Shown: piece by piece, positions 28,906 to 41,635 of the stretch
How the letters are laid out: every line of letters begins with the position of its first letter
How positions within the stretch are numbered: the stretch's first letter is position 1
Source of the DNA: Linyphia triangularis
Taxonomy: Eukaryota > Arthropoda > Arachnida > Araneae > Linyphiidae
DNA length: 64,000 bases
NCBI GenBank assembly: GCA_963978545.1
Contig: OZ021732.1
Span: 35,983,123-36,047,122, forward strand
Direction: 5' to 3'
The notes under the pieces: model-generated
What the model was told of the DNA's origin: nothing
The model's input: only the letters and a program-made list of their open reading frames with translations
Database searches by the model: none
Program-made: the position numbers and the translations under genes

Positions 28906-28907
<2 letters not shown>
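27066..28907. other. AT-rich non-coding DNA with simple repeats
   Basis: Contains a run of about 13-14 G at 27640-27653 and an AAT-type microsatellite near 28230-28270. The stretch 27990-28200 is slightly more complex but unrecognised. Confidence 0.55.

Positions 28908-28989
<82 letters not shown>
28908..28989. repeat. (TA)n microsatellite, about 41 units
   Basis: Uninterrupted alternating TA. Confidence 0.95.
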
Positions 28990-28993
<4 letters not shown>

Positions 28994-29197
28994 CATAAAA
29001 TAAACCACACACCTATATTTACTTAATTAAAAAAAAAAAATTATAGGTATAAGAAAGTTGATCAATAAAACATGCTAATATTCGCTGTACAATGTGCATA
29101 AATAAATAAGTTTGAGCATATTAATGGTGTTTATTGATCACGAAACCTAAACATAAGAAGAAATTACTTGACTTACATTTAAAAAAAATGTATTTCA

Positions 29198-29228
<31 letters not shown>

Positions 29229-30050
29229 CATCTACTTTTTTTATGCAAAAATAGGTGTACTTTAATATAACCTCATTTCCCCTCACCTGACACCCTGTGT
29301 ATGTTAAAGGAGGGTTTTATTTAAATTGGTGGGAGGTTTTTATGCATATTAGAAAATAGAAAAAAATTAAAACATCCACAGCCATAAGCCCCCCCCCCCT
29401 TCCCCACCTCAAGGTATTTCATTTCTGTTTGTTAATATAATTACGAATTTTAAAAGAATCTTTACACATTTCTTATTGAAATTTTTTTAATTGAAAATTC
29501 AAGGACAATATCAATTTAATTATAGTTCTAGAATTTATTTCTTTTACTAAAGCTAATAATAAACCGATTTACTATTAAATAATTAAAGAACAATTCTGAA
29601 TAATTAATTTAAGAATAATTAATTAAATTCGATAACAAATTTATTATTGAATTTATGATTTATTTTACATTTTAGAAGTCTAAAATGAAATTGTTTATCA
29701 CATAATTTTAAAGATATGAGGCTCCAGAAACAAATTTCACTTTAAGGTTTGTATTTGTAATATTGGTTTCCATCTTTAGCAAAAAGTAGTTCCCTTTTCA
29801 CCACATTAAGAAGTAAATTGTTTTCATCCTGGTTCACCTATTTTTTTCTATAATATCCAATATACACTTAACACTAACTTTATGATCTACCATCTCCCGT
29901 CTAAATTTATAGCACCCAAACTGAAAACTAACACTACATGAATCAAATAAACTGGATACCAGTATAATATATTATTATCAAAGCTTCCATTGAATAATAC
30001 GATAGTATTCTCTTCATTCCTATAGCCCATAAAGAAAGGCTACTGTTTCT
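28990..30050. other. AT-rich non-coding DNA with homopolymers
   Basis: Holds a poly-A run at about 29201-29229 and a C run near 29389-29398. No gene is supported. Confidence 0.6.
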
Positions 30051-30054
30051 TTTC

Positions 30055-30300
30055 AAATTTAATGTGGTCTTTTGTTTTATTTATCGAATGCCTTTAAGGG
30101 AGGGGATAAGAAGAACATTTGTGAGGGAAGCAGTTCGGGCAAAATGAGGGCCAATCAATGCAGCGAGATCGTTTGGGCTTTCAAGAAGAGTACAATAGGT
30201 ATAAGGATGTCTTTTTTGAGGCTAATGGTGTGTATTGATATTATTTCACTTATGCGTGTTTTATGGAGTAATAGTATGAAATTAGTTGAATATTGAGTTT
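30055..30300. other. GC-richer complex-sequence island
   Basis: A plus frame of 74 codons (30072-30296) is open but unrecognised. The pocket stands out from A/T-rich flanks. Its nature is unknown. Confidence 0.25.
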
Positions 30301-30528
30301 ATAGTGAAATAAATGGAAAAGTGATAACTCGTTTTAAGATTTTTACGGAATACTTTAACTCAATTGAACATTATTACTGAAAAAATAAACATATAGATAT
30401 GTTCATTACTTAAAATATATATATTGAGTTTAAAGCTAGTTATTGTTTATTGTTTGCTACTTTACTTCCAATTCGAAAGGGTATATGTGTTTGGAAAAGT
30501 ACAACATCTAATAACTTTGCTTCTGGTG

Positions 30529-30562
30529 TATATATATATATATATATACATACATATATATA
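30529..30562. repeat. Short interrupted (TA)n microsatellite
   Basis: TA repeats with two CA interruptions. Confidence 0.85.
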
Positions 30563-30679
30563 ATTTTACACTAAGATATTTGTTTGAAAATCGAAATAAA
30601 AAAATCGGAAATCGTTCAAAATTTTAGAGAATTTGTGATGGAATATGGTATATAGTAAATGATAAAACTAGAGAAATTT

Positions 30680-31455
30680 AACCCTTTGGAACCTAAGGTA
30701 TCTGTAATATCTCTCAAATAGAATACAACATCTAAATCTGATGAGCTTCCAAAAAAGTAATTCCTCTACGCAAACAAATTCGCAGGCTGTGCGTGGGGTT
30801 GCTAGTATTTCATACATTGAGACGATGGAAGTTCTAATACCAAGGATTTACGTAGCAATGAAACATTTAGCAAACGAAAGAAGTCTGTGGTTGGGCAACA
30901 ATGTACCTTTCTGTGAGTGAAGCGAGATTGTGTAGCAATGATCCTTTCAGCGAGCGAAGGGGATGTATTCAGAGGACTCGGAATTACATAGCAATCTAGG
31001 GTTATAAAGGCTTTAGTGCTACGATTGATGATAACACTTAGTCATCATATTCGGACAGCCGTGATTTGATGCATTGGCTTTCGCGTTTCCACGACCTAAT
31101 GTGCATTGTTTATTTCTTCGGAGAACTTATTACTATGACTCTGATGTTTTGCAATATCTTTGAAAGTGGCAAGAAACTGATTGAATGCATTAATGTAGCT
31201 CTTGGGAAAGGCCACATGTAACGTTCAAAGGTCACCACCTATCACTTGAAGATATTATTTTCAACAACCTTGTATTATTTTGTGATTCAGCGTCTTATCC
31301 ATTAGCACCAAAAATTATTTGGATATTATCGACTGACATTAGCCAATCCCGATGTGAAACGTTGTAAATCGACCGTTGGAAACCGATATTGACCAATCTC
31401 GCCCAATGTTGTGTAAACTATACAGGAAGTTGGGAAATGTTGATTCACAGTTTTA
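30680..31455. repeat. Eroded repeat-like segment with internal motif recurrence
   Basis: About 780 bp of mixed composition. Motif pairs recur at short range: GCAATGAAACATTTAGCAAACGAAAG against GCAATGATCCTTTCAGCGAGCGAAGG (about 30860-30965), and several TTGGCCAAT-like units (ACATTAGCCAATC near 31340, TTGACCAATCTCGCCCAATGTTG near 31390). Matching units (AATTGGCTAATC and ACATTGGCCAATAC) continue on the far side of the (TA)n array at 31670-31720. No open frame is recognised. This fits an old non-autonomous element or degenerate satellite. Confidence 0.45.
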
Positions 31456-31522
31456 AAATTGAAATTTTTTATTTATAAGAAAAGACGAAGGGTGAAAATA
31501 CGTGTTTATTTAAATTTATTTA

Positions 31523-31650
<128 letters not shown>

Positions 31651-31739
31651 GAACGATGCATTAGTTTCGACTAGAATTGGCTAATCTTTAAGAACTCTGT
31701 GTCCAACATTGGCCAATACTTCTGTGCTGCTTGGGTTAT

Positions 31740-32285
31740 TCTTTCCCATAGTCAAGCAACCCACTCCTCCAATAAGTTTATGATTCTGATAGCGAGGCAA
31801 ACCGTATAGATATATATATGCTATTAAATCTATGTATCAATATTTGTATGGTTTCTGGCATTTGAGCTTAAGGGTAAAGGAAAGGCGTTAAAGAACAATG
31901 GTTTATTTGTTTATATTTCAGCTTTTTATTCATAGTAACATCAATTTTTAAAAGTAGGTTGCATATGCGTTTTTTTAAACGAGTGTTTTTGATGTTGTTA
32001 AGGAGACCCTTGAAGATCTGGTGTGAGATTGTTAACGATTTGTTATTGTTGCTTTAAGAACTGTAAAATTCTTGGATTATAAAAAAATATAAATTATTTT
32101 TTAAAACCCTGTGTTATTATTACAACAAGAAATAAATTTGTAGCAACTCTTTTCAAACCACTTTTACTGTGATTTTTCAAGATTTATTATTTTAACATAA
32201 TTAAAAAGATGTATTTCAACCTAAAGTATTGCGTGACTTCATTTTTTTCTTTTAATTTTTACAAAATTATAGTTTACATTAAATT
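31740..32285. other. AT-rich non-coding DNA
   Basis: No supported gene or repeat. Confidence 0.55.
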
Positions 32286-32288
32286 TTT

Positions 32289-32498
32289 TTTTATAGTATG
32301 CAATACTCCATAAAGCATACGGAAAGTGAAAATAACGGAACAAAACATGCTGAGAGAACATATTCACAAACAGTTCTTAGTCTTGTTAAAGATAGCAATA
32401 GTGTTTGTGGGGGAGCAATACATTTTAATATAAACAGAAAAATTAGAATGCTACTTCAAAATATTCAAAACATTGAAAGAAAAAGTAGTATCATTTGA
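32289..32498 (+). CDS. Possible small ORF or terminal exon, function unknown
   Basis: A plus frame runs from an ATG at 32298 to TGA at 32496-32498 (66 codons). It is directly preceded by a T-rich tract ending in TATAG, which could be a 3' splice acceptor, so it might be a last exon. The product contains a mixed segment with TYSQTVLSLVKDSNS and CGGAIHFNINRK that looks less biased than chance AT-rich frames. I recognise no domain. Without transcript evidence it may be an eroded transposon piece or chance. Confidence 0.2.
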   Translation, partial: FYSMQYSIKHTESENNGTKHAERTYSQTVLSLVKDSNSVCGGAIHFNINRKIRMLLQNIQNIERKSSII

Positions 32499-33039
32499 GA
32501 AAAGTTATAATACTGGACAAGTATCTACTGAAATATTAAAAAAAAACTGCTGGTGTACTTAAAAATTGTTTCTAAACTACATTACTCGATGGTCTCAAAC
32601 TTTTCTGTCCTGTGGATGTACTAAGAGAATGGATCTTTATCATATTTTATTTTTATTGTTCCTACTATGCCAATGTTGAATGATAATACCATGCATTTTT
32701 AAAAATATCAGACACAAATGTTGAGAATTATGTACTGAATATTTGTATCACTTATCACCATTGCATATTTTACATATCTATTTTACATCAATGAATTAAA
32801 CTTCTCTTATCGAAGAGAAATTGTATTTTGTCATTGCGCAACGAAAATACTTATAATTTCAGAATATCCAATTTTTATTAACTGAAAGTGAAAGAAGTTC
32901 TAAGCACTTATGTAAGGGACAATAATTCTTATGTCAACAATGTTAAAAAAATTATTATGAATATAGTGTCCTTGCATTGTCACCAATTCAATTACAATAA
33001 GTTGTCTGTTTTTTAAAGATCAACTTATATACTTACAGA

Positions 33040-33490
33040 GATGTAGGGAAGACTGGATCTAAAAGTAAAGAAAAAAAAATCGGCTTAGTGCCGATGTACA
33101 GTTTATCCTGGGCCTTAAATCCAAGCATTATATTAAATCCAAGCATAATCCAAAGTATTATAAACATTGATACATCAATACAACTGAAAAACATCAGCAT
33201 ACATATCATCTTATACAAGCATGCGGAGCAGGGGCATGCCTACACAATGCCTTTCCTGTTGCATGCCCAAACGTTATGTGGGAATCGACACCGGACCACA
33301 CTTTTGACCAAATGAAAACAATACCCTTGGGATTAAGGACCAGGATAACAAATACGTTTAATCCATTGTCCATGATAAAGCTTTTCACCATTTCAACTAA
33401 TATTTCTTTCAGATTTAAATGGATAGTACATACCCTTTCTATCATTGCCATGAACATTTTATTTTTACTGTAAAAAGTTATAAGTTGCAA
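33040..33490. other. Complex-sequence island with overlapping open frames on both strands
   Basis: Minus frames (33033-33218 and 33206-33490) and plus frames (33088-33315 and 33276-33473) all stay open, which cannot all be real. The sequence is more balanced than its flanks and contains a small direct duplication (TTAAATCCAAGCAT near 33115 and 33133). No protein motif is recognised. Confidence 0.3.
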
Positions 33491-36400
33491 AAAATGTAAA
33501 GTGTGTTGGATTAACCCATAGTCTTTGTAGTATTAGTTACCAGAAACAGTTAAAATTGTTTGTTAAACTGAAAAATAGTTAAGATAGATTAATTATACTC
33601 ACATCGTTAGTAAACATTTTCGTATTTTAAGGAGAATAGTTTATAGTTAAAAAGGTAATGTTTTTGTCTTTTGAATCTGAATTATATACTTTTTTCCTTT
33701 CAAAAACTATTATTTACCTAAAAAAATATCGTAATTATATTCATATTTTTAAGCCTCTAAGCCTAATCATTAGTTAACAATTTCAAACTAAAACCAGAAC
33801 ATAAATTAAAACTAAATAATATGGAGTTGTTAGGGATGGTAATTTGCCTATCACTGCAAAATTGAATTTCATGCTTTTTTTTTATTTTAAAAGGATATAC
33901 GATGCTGAAAAGGCATTGTTTATACGATCTTCACTTAAGTTGAAGAATGCAAATTACCATTAATATGCGTTGAATTTTCGTCTTGGGGTCATAATTATGT
34001 TAACACATCACATCCTCTTCGTGAAAAATAAGGGCTTAAAATTTTTCATACTTCCATAATTACAATAGGGGTGGCACGTTCAACAAGTCAATCCCAACCA
34101 ATAACTATTCAAGCGTTAATCTTCGAATAAAGAATTAATTTCTACTTCATTAAAAGAACAAGTGTTTAATAAATAGTGGTGGGGATGTCTTTAGCTGACT
34201 AACTAAAGATCATTAGACCAAATGGTCATATTAATTGCAGAGGAAGGTAAAGCACTTAATAGTTCATTATGCAAATATCTGAGAAACTGGGGAGAATTTT
34301 TGTCGTCCATGCGACGTCATTACGGGTAAAGGGCCGCATTTTGAATGCAGTGAGCATTTATTTTTAATACGGTTCAGCGCAGTTTGTTAAGTATAAACCT
34401 GTAATGAGAGTCTTTTCTAAGAAATAATAACAATAAAAAATCTGTATCACCTAATCAATAGGAATGAATTATAGAAGACTGTATCGTTAGTTTAATGGCA
34501 TAATTCCTTTCTTTTGATTGTCTTTATCTTAGGTTGTTCATTTACTTTGCATAAATTTCTCGCTTCTTAAGTCCGAGGGTGAAATCGGTACTGTTGTTCA
34601 ATTCAAAGGGTTCTGGATAGAAAACGTTTATTTTTAGTGACATTACGTCGAATAATAGTGCGTCTTTTTGTTTTAAAGTGGTGCCTTTTTGTGCTGCTAT
34701 AGAAGAGAAAGCAATTAAGGTTTAGAGAAATCTGACTGTATGTTATGTCATAAAAATGGCAATTTAGGTAGGCTTTCAATTCAAAGTCACGTAAGGTTTA
34801 TTTGCAAGGAAAACTCTTCTTTTCTAATACAAATGATAGCATTTGATCTTAATACTGTATTTTATTTAAATTTCAAAAGACGTTATATGTGGCTATGTAA
34901 TAATATATTTTTGAAATGAGATTATTTTCTTGATGTATAATTTAGAGATTTTAAACTAACGTACCTTTATCTATGGGGGATTATTATTTTAAAGTGCTTG
35001 CATGGGTTTTGGAGTAAAAAAGTGGCCGATAGTAGTGTGGAAACGTTGTAATAGTGTTTAGGTACAGTATAAATCTTGTCAAGCTATTTCTCCATGTGTA
35101 ATAAGATACAATAAACTAACTGATTAAAAATGCATAAATAATATAAAACACATTTATTGAAGTCTTTTGTTTTTGGGTAGGTTAATTTATAAAAGTATCA
35201 GAATGTCTTTATTGTCGTCAATGTTTTTAGAATATTTTATAATGATCTATTATTGAGTAATTAAAATTGAACCAATTAATATTAAATTTTTTATCTTTTA
35301 GTGACATACAATCAACGATTCTCACAATTCAATAAAAAAAAGAAAATAAGATAAATTAATGACAAGTCAATTCTTCAATAAAAAAACTTTGATAAAGATA
35401 GTGACTGAAAAAGCTGTGACATTATATTTCCATGCTTGTAAATTTTATTCTTCTCTTATATGTAAGTTAAGTGGGTAGTTATGATATAATGATAGAAATA
35501 ATTCGACTTTGTTTCAAGACTAAAATACATAATACTGTATATGATTACTTTATATATGTTGACAGTCAATTTTTGTTTCGAGGTTTTCATGTTTTTTTAA
35601 CTATTTTTTTAGCGATGCTTGATTCATTAGGTAATGTAAATTTATCAAATGCTTCCTAAAGTAAATTAACACAGATAAGTATTCTTATGCAATTAGATAG
35701 TTTGGTCTGATTCAGTAAATAAAATAAAAACCGCACCAACTAAAAGGTAAAAAAATTCTAAAAGGGGGAACAATACGCCAAGCCAAATGGAAAAAAAAAA
35801 AAAGCCAACAAATCAAAAGTTTATTGGTGAGCTTTTTTCCCTTTTGCCTGGAGTGAAACAAGAGGCCACCTTTCTGGATAAAAAAGTGGAAACGGTGTGA
35901 CTGTTTTGATTATAATATGTAGATAAAACAGGAACACTTTACGTGTTTCCATATAACGCATTGAAATAGGTTAATTTTTTAGTAAAGCTCGGAATTATTA
36001 GAACATTGCTGACGGGCAAATTTTTATTTGCACTTCAAAAATATTTTCAAATTATGAAACTGAGCATGATGAAAGAAAGTGTGGATTGATGCTGCCGCTA
36101 TAAAATATTTAAGTGACATAATTTTTTTTAGAAATGTACAATTTCTTACAACATTCTTGAAGTTTAAATATGTAATTCAACTTCAGGGACACTTGAAATT
36201 ACAATATATTATAAAATTGTAAAAACAGTTTGCTATTTTACATTGTGAATTTTCAAATTTATTTAATTTTTTGTACCGTTCGATAAGTTTTTCAATGAAA
36301 ATTATCTCAATGAGAAACAAAATTGTTTAGTTTTCTTTATTTTGATTAAAGATAATTGAGAATAAATAATATTTTCTCAAGTCAACAAGCATTTATATGT

Positions 36401-37498
36401 TTTTCTGTTTGGCTTGTGTAGGTGTCTGGATGAATTTTAGACATAGATTTGAAGTAAAGTATATTGAATTTATAGTAATTCCTTGATAATTTTGTACAGC
36501 GTATGCAGCAAATAATTTTTATACTTTTCGTTATACAGACACAAACATGGAATTGTAATTAGTAAATGTTATATTTCTAAAATTAATCTCATTTCACTAG
36601 TTTTCAAGCCACATTTTTAACAAATAAATATTTTAAGTTACAAATGTTTTAAAAATTATAATTCTTTTGATAACAATAATTAAATAAAAAGTAATTCATG
36701 ATGCTATCACCTATGAGGTATCGAAAACACATTTATTACGTAACAATTCATGCTCAAAGATATTTAAGGCAAAAACCCATGTGATAAATCTGTGAATTTT
36801 TGTGTGTTTAAACTCTTACTTTAATTTTTAAATTTTATTTTAAGTCTCTTTACAAAATAAAAATTTGATTTTTTTCATGTTCATATAAAAAAGTAATTTT
36901 TATCTTATAATGAGCATGATTAAAGAAATTAGAGTACTAAAGATTTAATATTTAACAATCATTTTAAATAATCCTAGAATAAGATCAAAAACACTTTAAC
37001 AACTAACAATCAAACCCCTCAACTCATTACTCAAATGAGAATAAAATGATATTTTTATCCATAGTAATTCATTAAAAACCATTACTTCTAATTGCTTTTA
37101 GATTGATATTTGTTTCTTTATTTGGCTCTTCTTTTTTAAATTCAGATTTGAGTTTATAAGGCATAAGAATTTAGCAGATGTATAAATTTTTTAATTCTCA
37201 TTTCTCGTAAACAGTTTGGAATGGACAAAGCGCCGTTAGGATTAAGATCTAATTGAAATGTAGCACAAAAGTGTTTGCTCAGGAACTAAAAAACAATAAC
37301 GGAAGGAATTTTGTCACGGGAGTTAGTTTCAAAATAAATAATTGAGGAATATATCGAATGAATATTTACGATGTTTTGAAAATTGAATGAAAACGTTAAA
37401 GGGAATGAAACTTTTTTTTTTCAATTTGTGATGAATAGTCAACATTGGTATGGTCTTATTAAAAAAACATATATAATTTAACTCCAAACGTAATTTTT
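33491..37498. other. AT-rich non-coding DNA with a small complex pocket
   Basis: Mostly simple A/T-rich sequence without recognised features. A pocket at about 34250-34390 (with GTCGTCCATGCGACGTCATTACGGG) is GC-richer and could be a constrained element. Confidence 0.5.
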
Positions 37499-37563
37499 TT
37501 AATATATAAGAGTCACTAGAAAATTGTGTCTAATATATAAGAGTGACTAAGAAAATTGTGCCT
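37499..37563. repeat. Tandem duplication of a ~33-bp unit
   Basis: Two adjacent copies of AATATATAAGAGTxACTA followed by GAAAATTGTGxCT, differing at a few positions. Confidence 0.85.
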
Positions 37564-38812
37564 AATTTTTAGTTATAATTTTTTTTAAATTTACACTATG
37601 TGTTGTTTTTAGTTTCTAACTTAATTTATTTTTCTAACATATTGTTATATGCAATAATTTTGACGTGAGCTGCATGCAAAGGAAATTATTACAAATGACA
37701 ATTTAAATAGTTGTCGAATCAAGTAATGTTACTGAAAGTAACTTATTTTTAAGCTTCTGGAACTATTTTTAATCTAATATTACTGTGTTATCGTATGTCG
37801 AGTTCATTAAGCAGAACAAGTGGAAAGCTGATTATGAGAGTTTGAAGGACTCAATAACTATCGATCATACTGTTAATTTATTGTCATTTTAACATAATCT
37901 TAGAGATAATTTTTATTTTGATTTTGGCAATTTCTTTGGCTGTATACATGTACGATGAAACAAGAACAACAATTTCTGCTTGCTAAGAACACTTCATATA
38001 AGTAAAAAAGAATATTGGTTTCAATAATAAAAATAACAGTTCAGATATCGGTAACGGGAAATTAATGACTGACTTCTTAATTCTTTTTCATGCTTTTAAT
38101 TGTAAGTATATTGTCAACAAAGTATGTTTTTGTAACAAATATTACATATATTTTGACATATTACATATCACAAATATTTTGACAACCAAAAGTTAGAACA
38201 TAAAGGAAAAAAGATCACGAAGGTTTGCAACAATGAATTAAAAAAAAAAAAAAAAGATTTCAATTTATGACATTTTAAAATGTGTTTTATTAATTAACTA
38301 TTTATACTTAAAAATCTTTTTTAATTTCAAATATAGTGGATATTTTTCAAACGTTTTCATAAATTAGCTGTACTCGATGTTTTTGTAAAGAGAAACAATG
38401 CATTTGATTAAACCAATTTATTGATATCATCTTTTTCTTCCTTTTAAATAATTAAATTCTCATTCTACAGTATAATTATTTTAAAGATATATTTTCCTTC
38501 ACATTACAATATTATTCGTAGGTATAATTGGATGAATTGAGTATGCATTGAAAAGTGACTTTTGAAATGTGATCTCTTAAATATTAAAGTTTTAATTATT
38601 TCGTTTGTATCATAACTCCTTCCTCAGTCAAAATATCTATCACTAATAAAATCGGACAAAGTACTAAATGATATCCAGACATACATAATTATATCATACC
38701 CTGTGAAAATACAAATTTTAAACATTCACGTTTCTCCGATGAGTACTTAAATTTTCATTTCACTTCAACAAACGGAGCTGATTGCCAATTAAGTAAACTC
38801 TATGTATGTAAT
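37564..38812. other. AT-rich non-coding DNA
   Basis: No supported feature. Confidence 0.6.
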
Positions 38813-39240
38813 TACATTTAAAGAAGTCCAATCAATATGATTTTAATTACAAATAATGGTAACTGTCTCCATTTTCGATTATAATTTTATAATACTTTTT
38901 TTAGTTTTTTTCTGAAATGTCGTATGACAGAAGCATTTTAGAAGTTACATTGAAGTTACATTTAAAGATGTCCAATCAATATGATTTTAATTACAAATAA
39001 TGGTAACTGTCTCCATTTTCGATTATAATTTTATAATACTTTTTTTAGTTTACTTTTCTGAAATGTCGTATGACAGAAGCATTTTAGAAGTTACATTGAA
39101 GTTACATTTAAAGATGTCCAATCAATATGATTTTAATTACAAATAATGGTAACTGTCTCCATTTTTGATTATAACTTTATAATACTTTTCTTAGGTTTTT
39201 TTTCTGATACGTCGTATGACAGAAGCATTTTAGAAGTTAA
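38813..39240. repeat. Tandem repeat, about 3 copies of a 144-146-bp unit
   Basis: The block GTCCAATCAATATGATTTTA begins at 38826, 38970 and 39116. Each copy continues through GGTAACTGTCTCCATTTT, TTATAATACTTTT, a C/G-poor spacer and GTCGTATGACAGAAGCATTT to GAAGTTA. Copies 1 and 2 are nearly identical; copy 3 has more substitutions. The unit has no long open frame. It is a short local array, perhaps the seed of a satellite or duplicated regulatory sequence. Confidence 0.95.
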
Positions 39241-39399
39241 AACATTGGATTTGTTTTAAGATGTTTATACCCTATGCTCACTCCTTAAAAGTGTAATTTG
39301 TTCCTGTTCCTATTCATCCACCTAAATCTTTGTTCTCCGTGATACATCCTATTAGACTGAGAAGCGACTGAATCTTTAAGTATCTCATCGAACATCATA

Positions 39400-40158
39400 C
39401 TGACATTTTTATAAAATCTAGAATAATGTTAGCACATCATGAAACCAATTGTCTTCCCAGGAAAAAATGGCTGAAACTATTCAATGAAACAATTGCGGAT
39501 AATTTGTCTTTCCCGACGTCAAGATTTTTCATTTTTTATAAATCAGCCAAATTGGAAATAAATAATATGCCATATGTGACGTAACATTTATCGCTAACTT
39601 GACTCACTTTTAAAAGCCGGAAGTATTTTTCGTCAGAGAATAAATATCGTCTGCACTCTCCTTTATTGAAAATTAAAGAGCAGCGGGTTAACACATAAAA
39701 AAAATACGCTCATTATTTGGCAAATTACAATGCATTTGGCAATCGAATTTAGTTCAATTGATTGAAAGTCGGTTTTTGAATAGTTTTGGCTTTTTTTTTT
39801 GCCTCAGCAGGCCAGTGTATTCATGATCTGCTAACTCTTTATTTCTTTACATTCTATAAAAAATTCAGAATGATGTTCGATGGAGTACCTAAACTTTCTG
39901 CTGCCTCTCGAACTATAAGCAAAACAAAAACAATTCATCTACTCTCCAAATTATTTATAAATCTTATTAAGAGTTCATTGAACATCTCTGCTGATAAGAA
40001 AATACACAAAGCCACCGGAGACGACTACTTAGGAGAGCCTGAAGAAAAGTGACAGATTTTCTTTGACACCAAAACTTTTTCCCTCCTCCACCAAAAATAC
40101 CCTCTTGAGGATTCCGGCGTTAATATCCGTCAAGAAAGGACATTAATTTCGGAGGTGA
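39400..40158. other. GC-richer complex-sequence island
   Basis: Mixed sequence with CGACGTCA, GTGACGTAAC and similar blocks and a plus frame of 88 codons (39786-40052) with no recognised motif. It is continuous with the possible minus-strand exon next to it, making 39.4-40.4 kb the largest low-simplicity island of the window. It may be a regulatory or exonic neighbourhood. Confidence 0.35.
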
Positions 40159-40332
40159 CTAATTAGATCCTCTTGTAAGATACGTCTCTCTTTTCCCTGG
40201 ATAATTACCCGAAGTTTTTGCCGGAGACGCGCCCGGTTTTGCGGCCTCTTTCTTGGTTGTCGCAACAGCCGGTAATTGCCCCGGTGTAATCTTTGCCTTA
40301 TTGACAGCTTTTGTCTGGACTTTGTAATTATG
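40159..40332 (-). CDS. Possible terminal exon, Lys/Ala/Pro-rich C-terminus
   Basis: On the minus strand the sequence TGTTCTTTTCAG (ending at 40333) is a plausible 3' splice acceptor. The frame after it is open to a TAG at 40159-40161. The product is K/A/T/P-rich, with AVNKAKITPGQLPAVATTKK and SPAKTSGNYPGKRE, ending RGSN. The GC-rich codons are unlike the surrounding DNA. The same frame is also open upstream to an ATG near 40395, so the acceptor is not proven. No domain is recognised; a disordered, basic C-terminal tail is a fair description. It could instead be constrained non-coding sequence. Confidence 0.35.
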   Translation of the reverse strand, partial: HNYKVQTKAVNKAKITPGQLPAVATTKKEAAKPGASPAKTSGNYPGKRETYLTRGSN

Positions 40333-40399
40333 CTGAAAAGAACACTTGATAAACGACTTTCGGGAACAATACGACAGTCGATGGATGTTTTTCAATTTT

Positions 40400-41307
40400 G
40401 AGATTTTCGACGTACCTTTTGCTCCTATTTTGAAATAGCGTTGAAAAGTAACAAAAATACCTTATGATATTTCGTCAAATTTAGATTTGGCAATTTTGAG
40501 AATCTAGCAGGTTTAATGCTTAGTTTTTACTGATAACAATAAAGCTCTTTATATTTAAATAATTATGTTCTTAAGTTTTTAAATTTAATCTAAGATATTT
40601 ATACTCAGGTAAGGATATATTAATAAGGTACCAATATTAAAATCTTAAAATATAGAATTTACATTTTCTTTTGTTGGATTTAAATTTAATTATTTAATCA
40701 TATTTTCACCTGTAAATATTAATTTATCATATTTTTGTGGCAATTTACAAGCAATACGTAACATTATCGTTTATGAAAATTGCAAATATTGACACTAAAA
40801 TCAACTTCAAATTGTATTGTTATGTTCCTTCAAGATGATTTATATACAAATCATACCTTAATGTATCACTTAAAAGTTCCCAGTTGTTTCTAATAATAAA
40901 ATGTGTCGATAAAATTGATATTGTAATATATTTTAAACAAAACTTCAAATAAGAAAACAAACATGACAGTTTCTTTCTTACAATGGAAAAATCGTATGTT
41001 TGAAACTATACTTAGAAAAATCTCTATTAATAGGCAAAATTACAAACATACTATGTCTCTTGCTATTCCTCATAATTGTTTTTATCTAACACAGTACATT
41101 TACAATGTACTAATATAAGAGAGCCAATTCTATGACTTCCATAAGCATTATATGAAAAGATATTTGTGAAAAATATAAAATTATAGAAAAAATAATAAAT
41201 TTAAATTCCAATTATTTTAGTTTTAAGGTATAAACTAAAATAAAATTAATTTGCATTTGTTGTCCTGAATAGGGAAACATAGTTTTGTAACATAATTTGA
41301 ATACAGT
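40400..41307. other. AT-rich non-coding DNA
   Basis: No supported feature. Confidence 0.6.
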
Positions 41308-41635
41308 TTAAAGATCTGACAATGGAAATGGATCATCTGAAGGATAGTTTTTGTTAGAATTAGATCCAAATTCATTTATGGATTCCTCTTGATAGAACGT
41401 AAAAGTTTTACAACATCTTTAGAAAAAGAAAATGTAATTAACTTCTTTGTGGGCAATTTCCGTAAACTAGAGATAACACGATCAGATACCAACAAAAGTC
41501 GATGCAACACATCTTGCAGATTTTTCACTCAAAACTTTCTTGAAAATGCTTCACGATGTTTTTTAATGTCTTTATTAAGAGCTTCCTAGGTTTCTTTTGT
41601 AAGCATTCTAAGGGGCATGAGCGCATTTTTTACTA

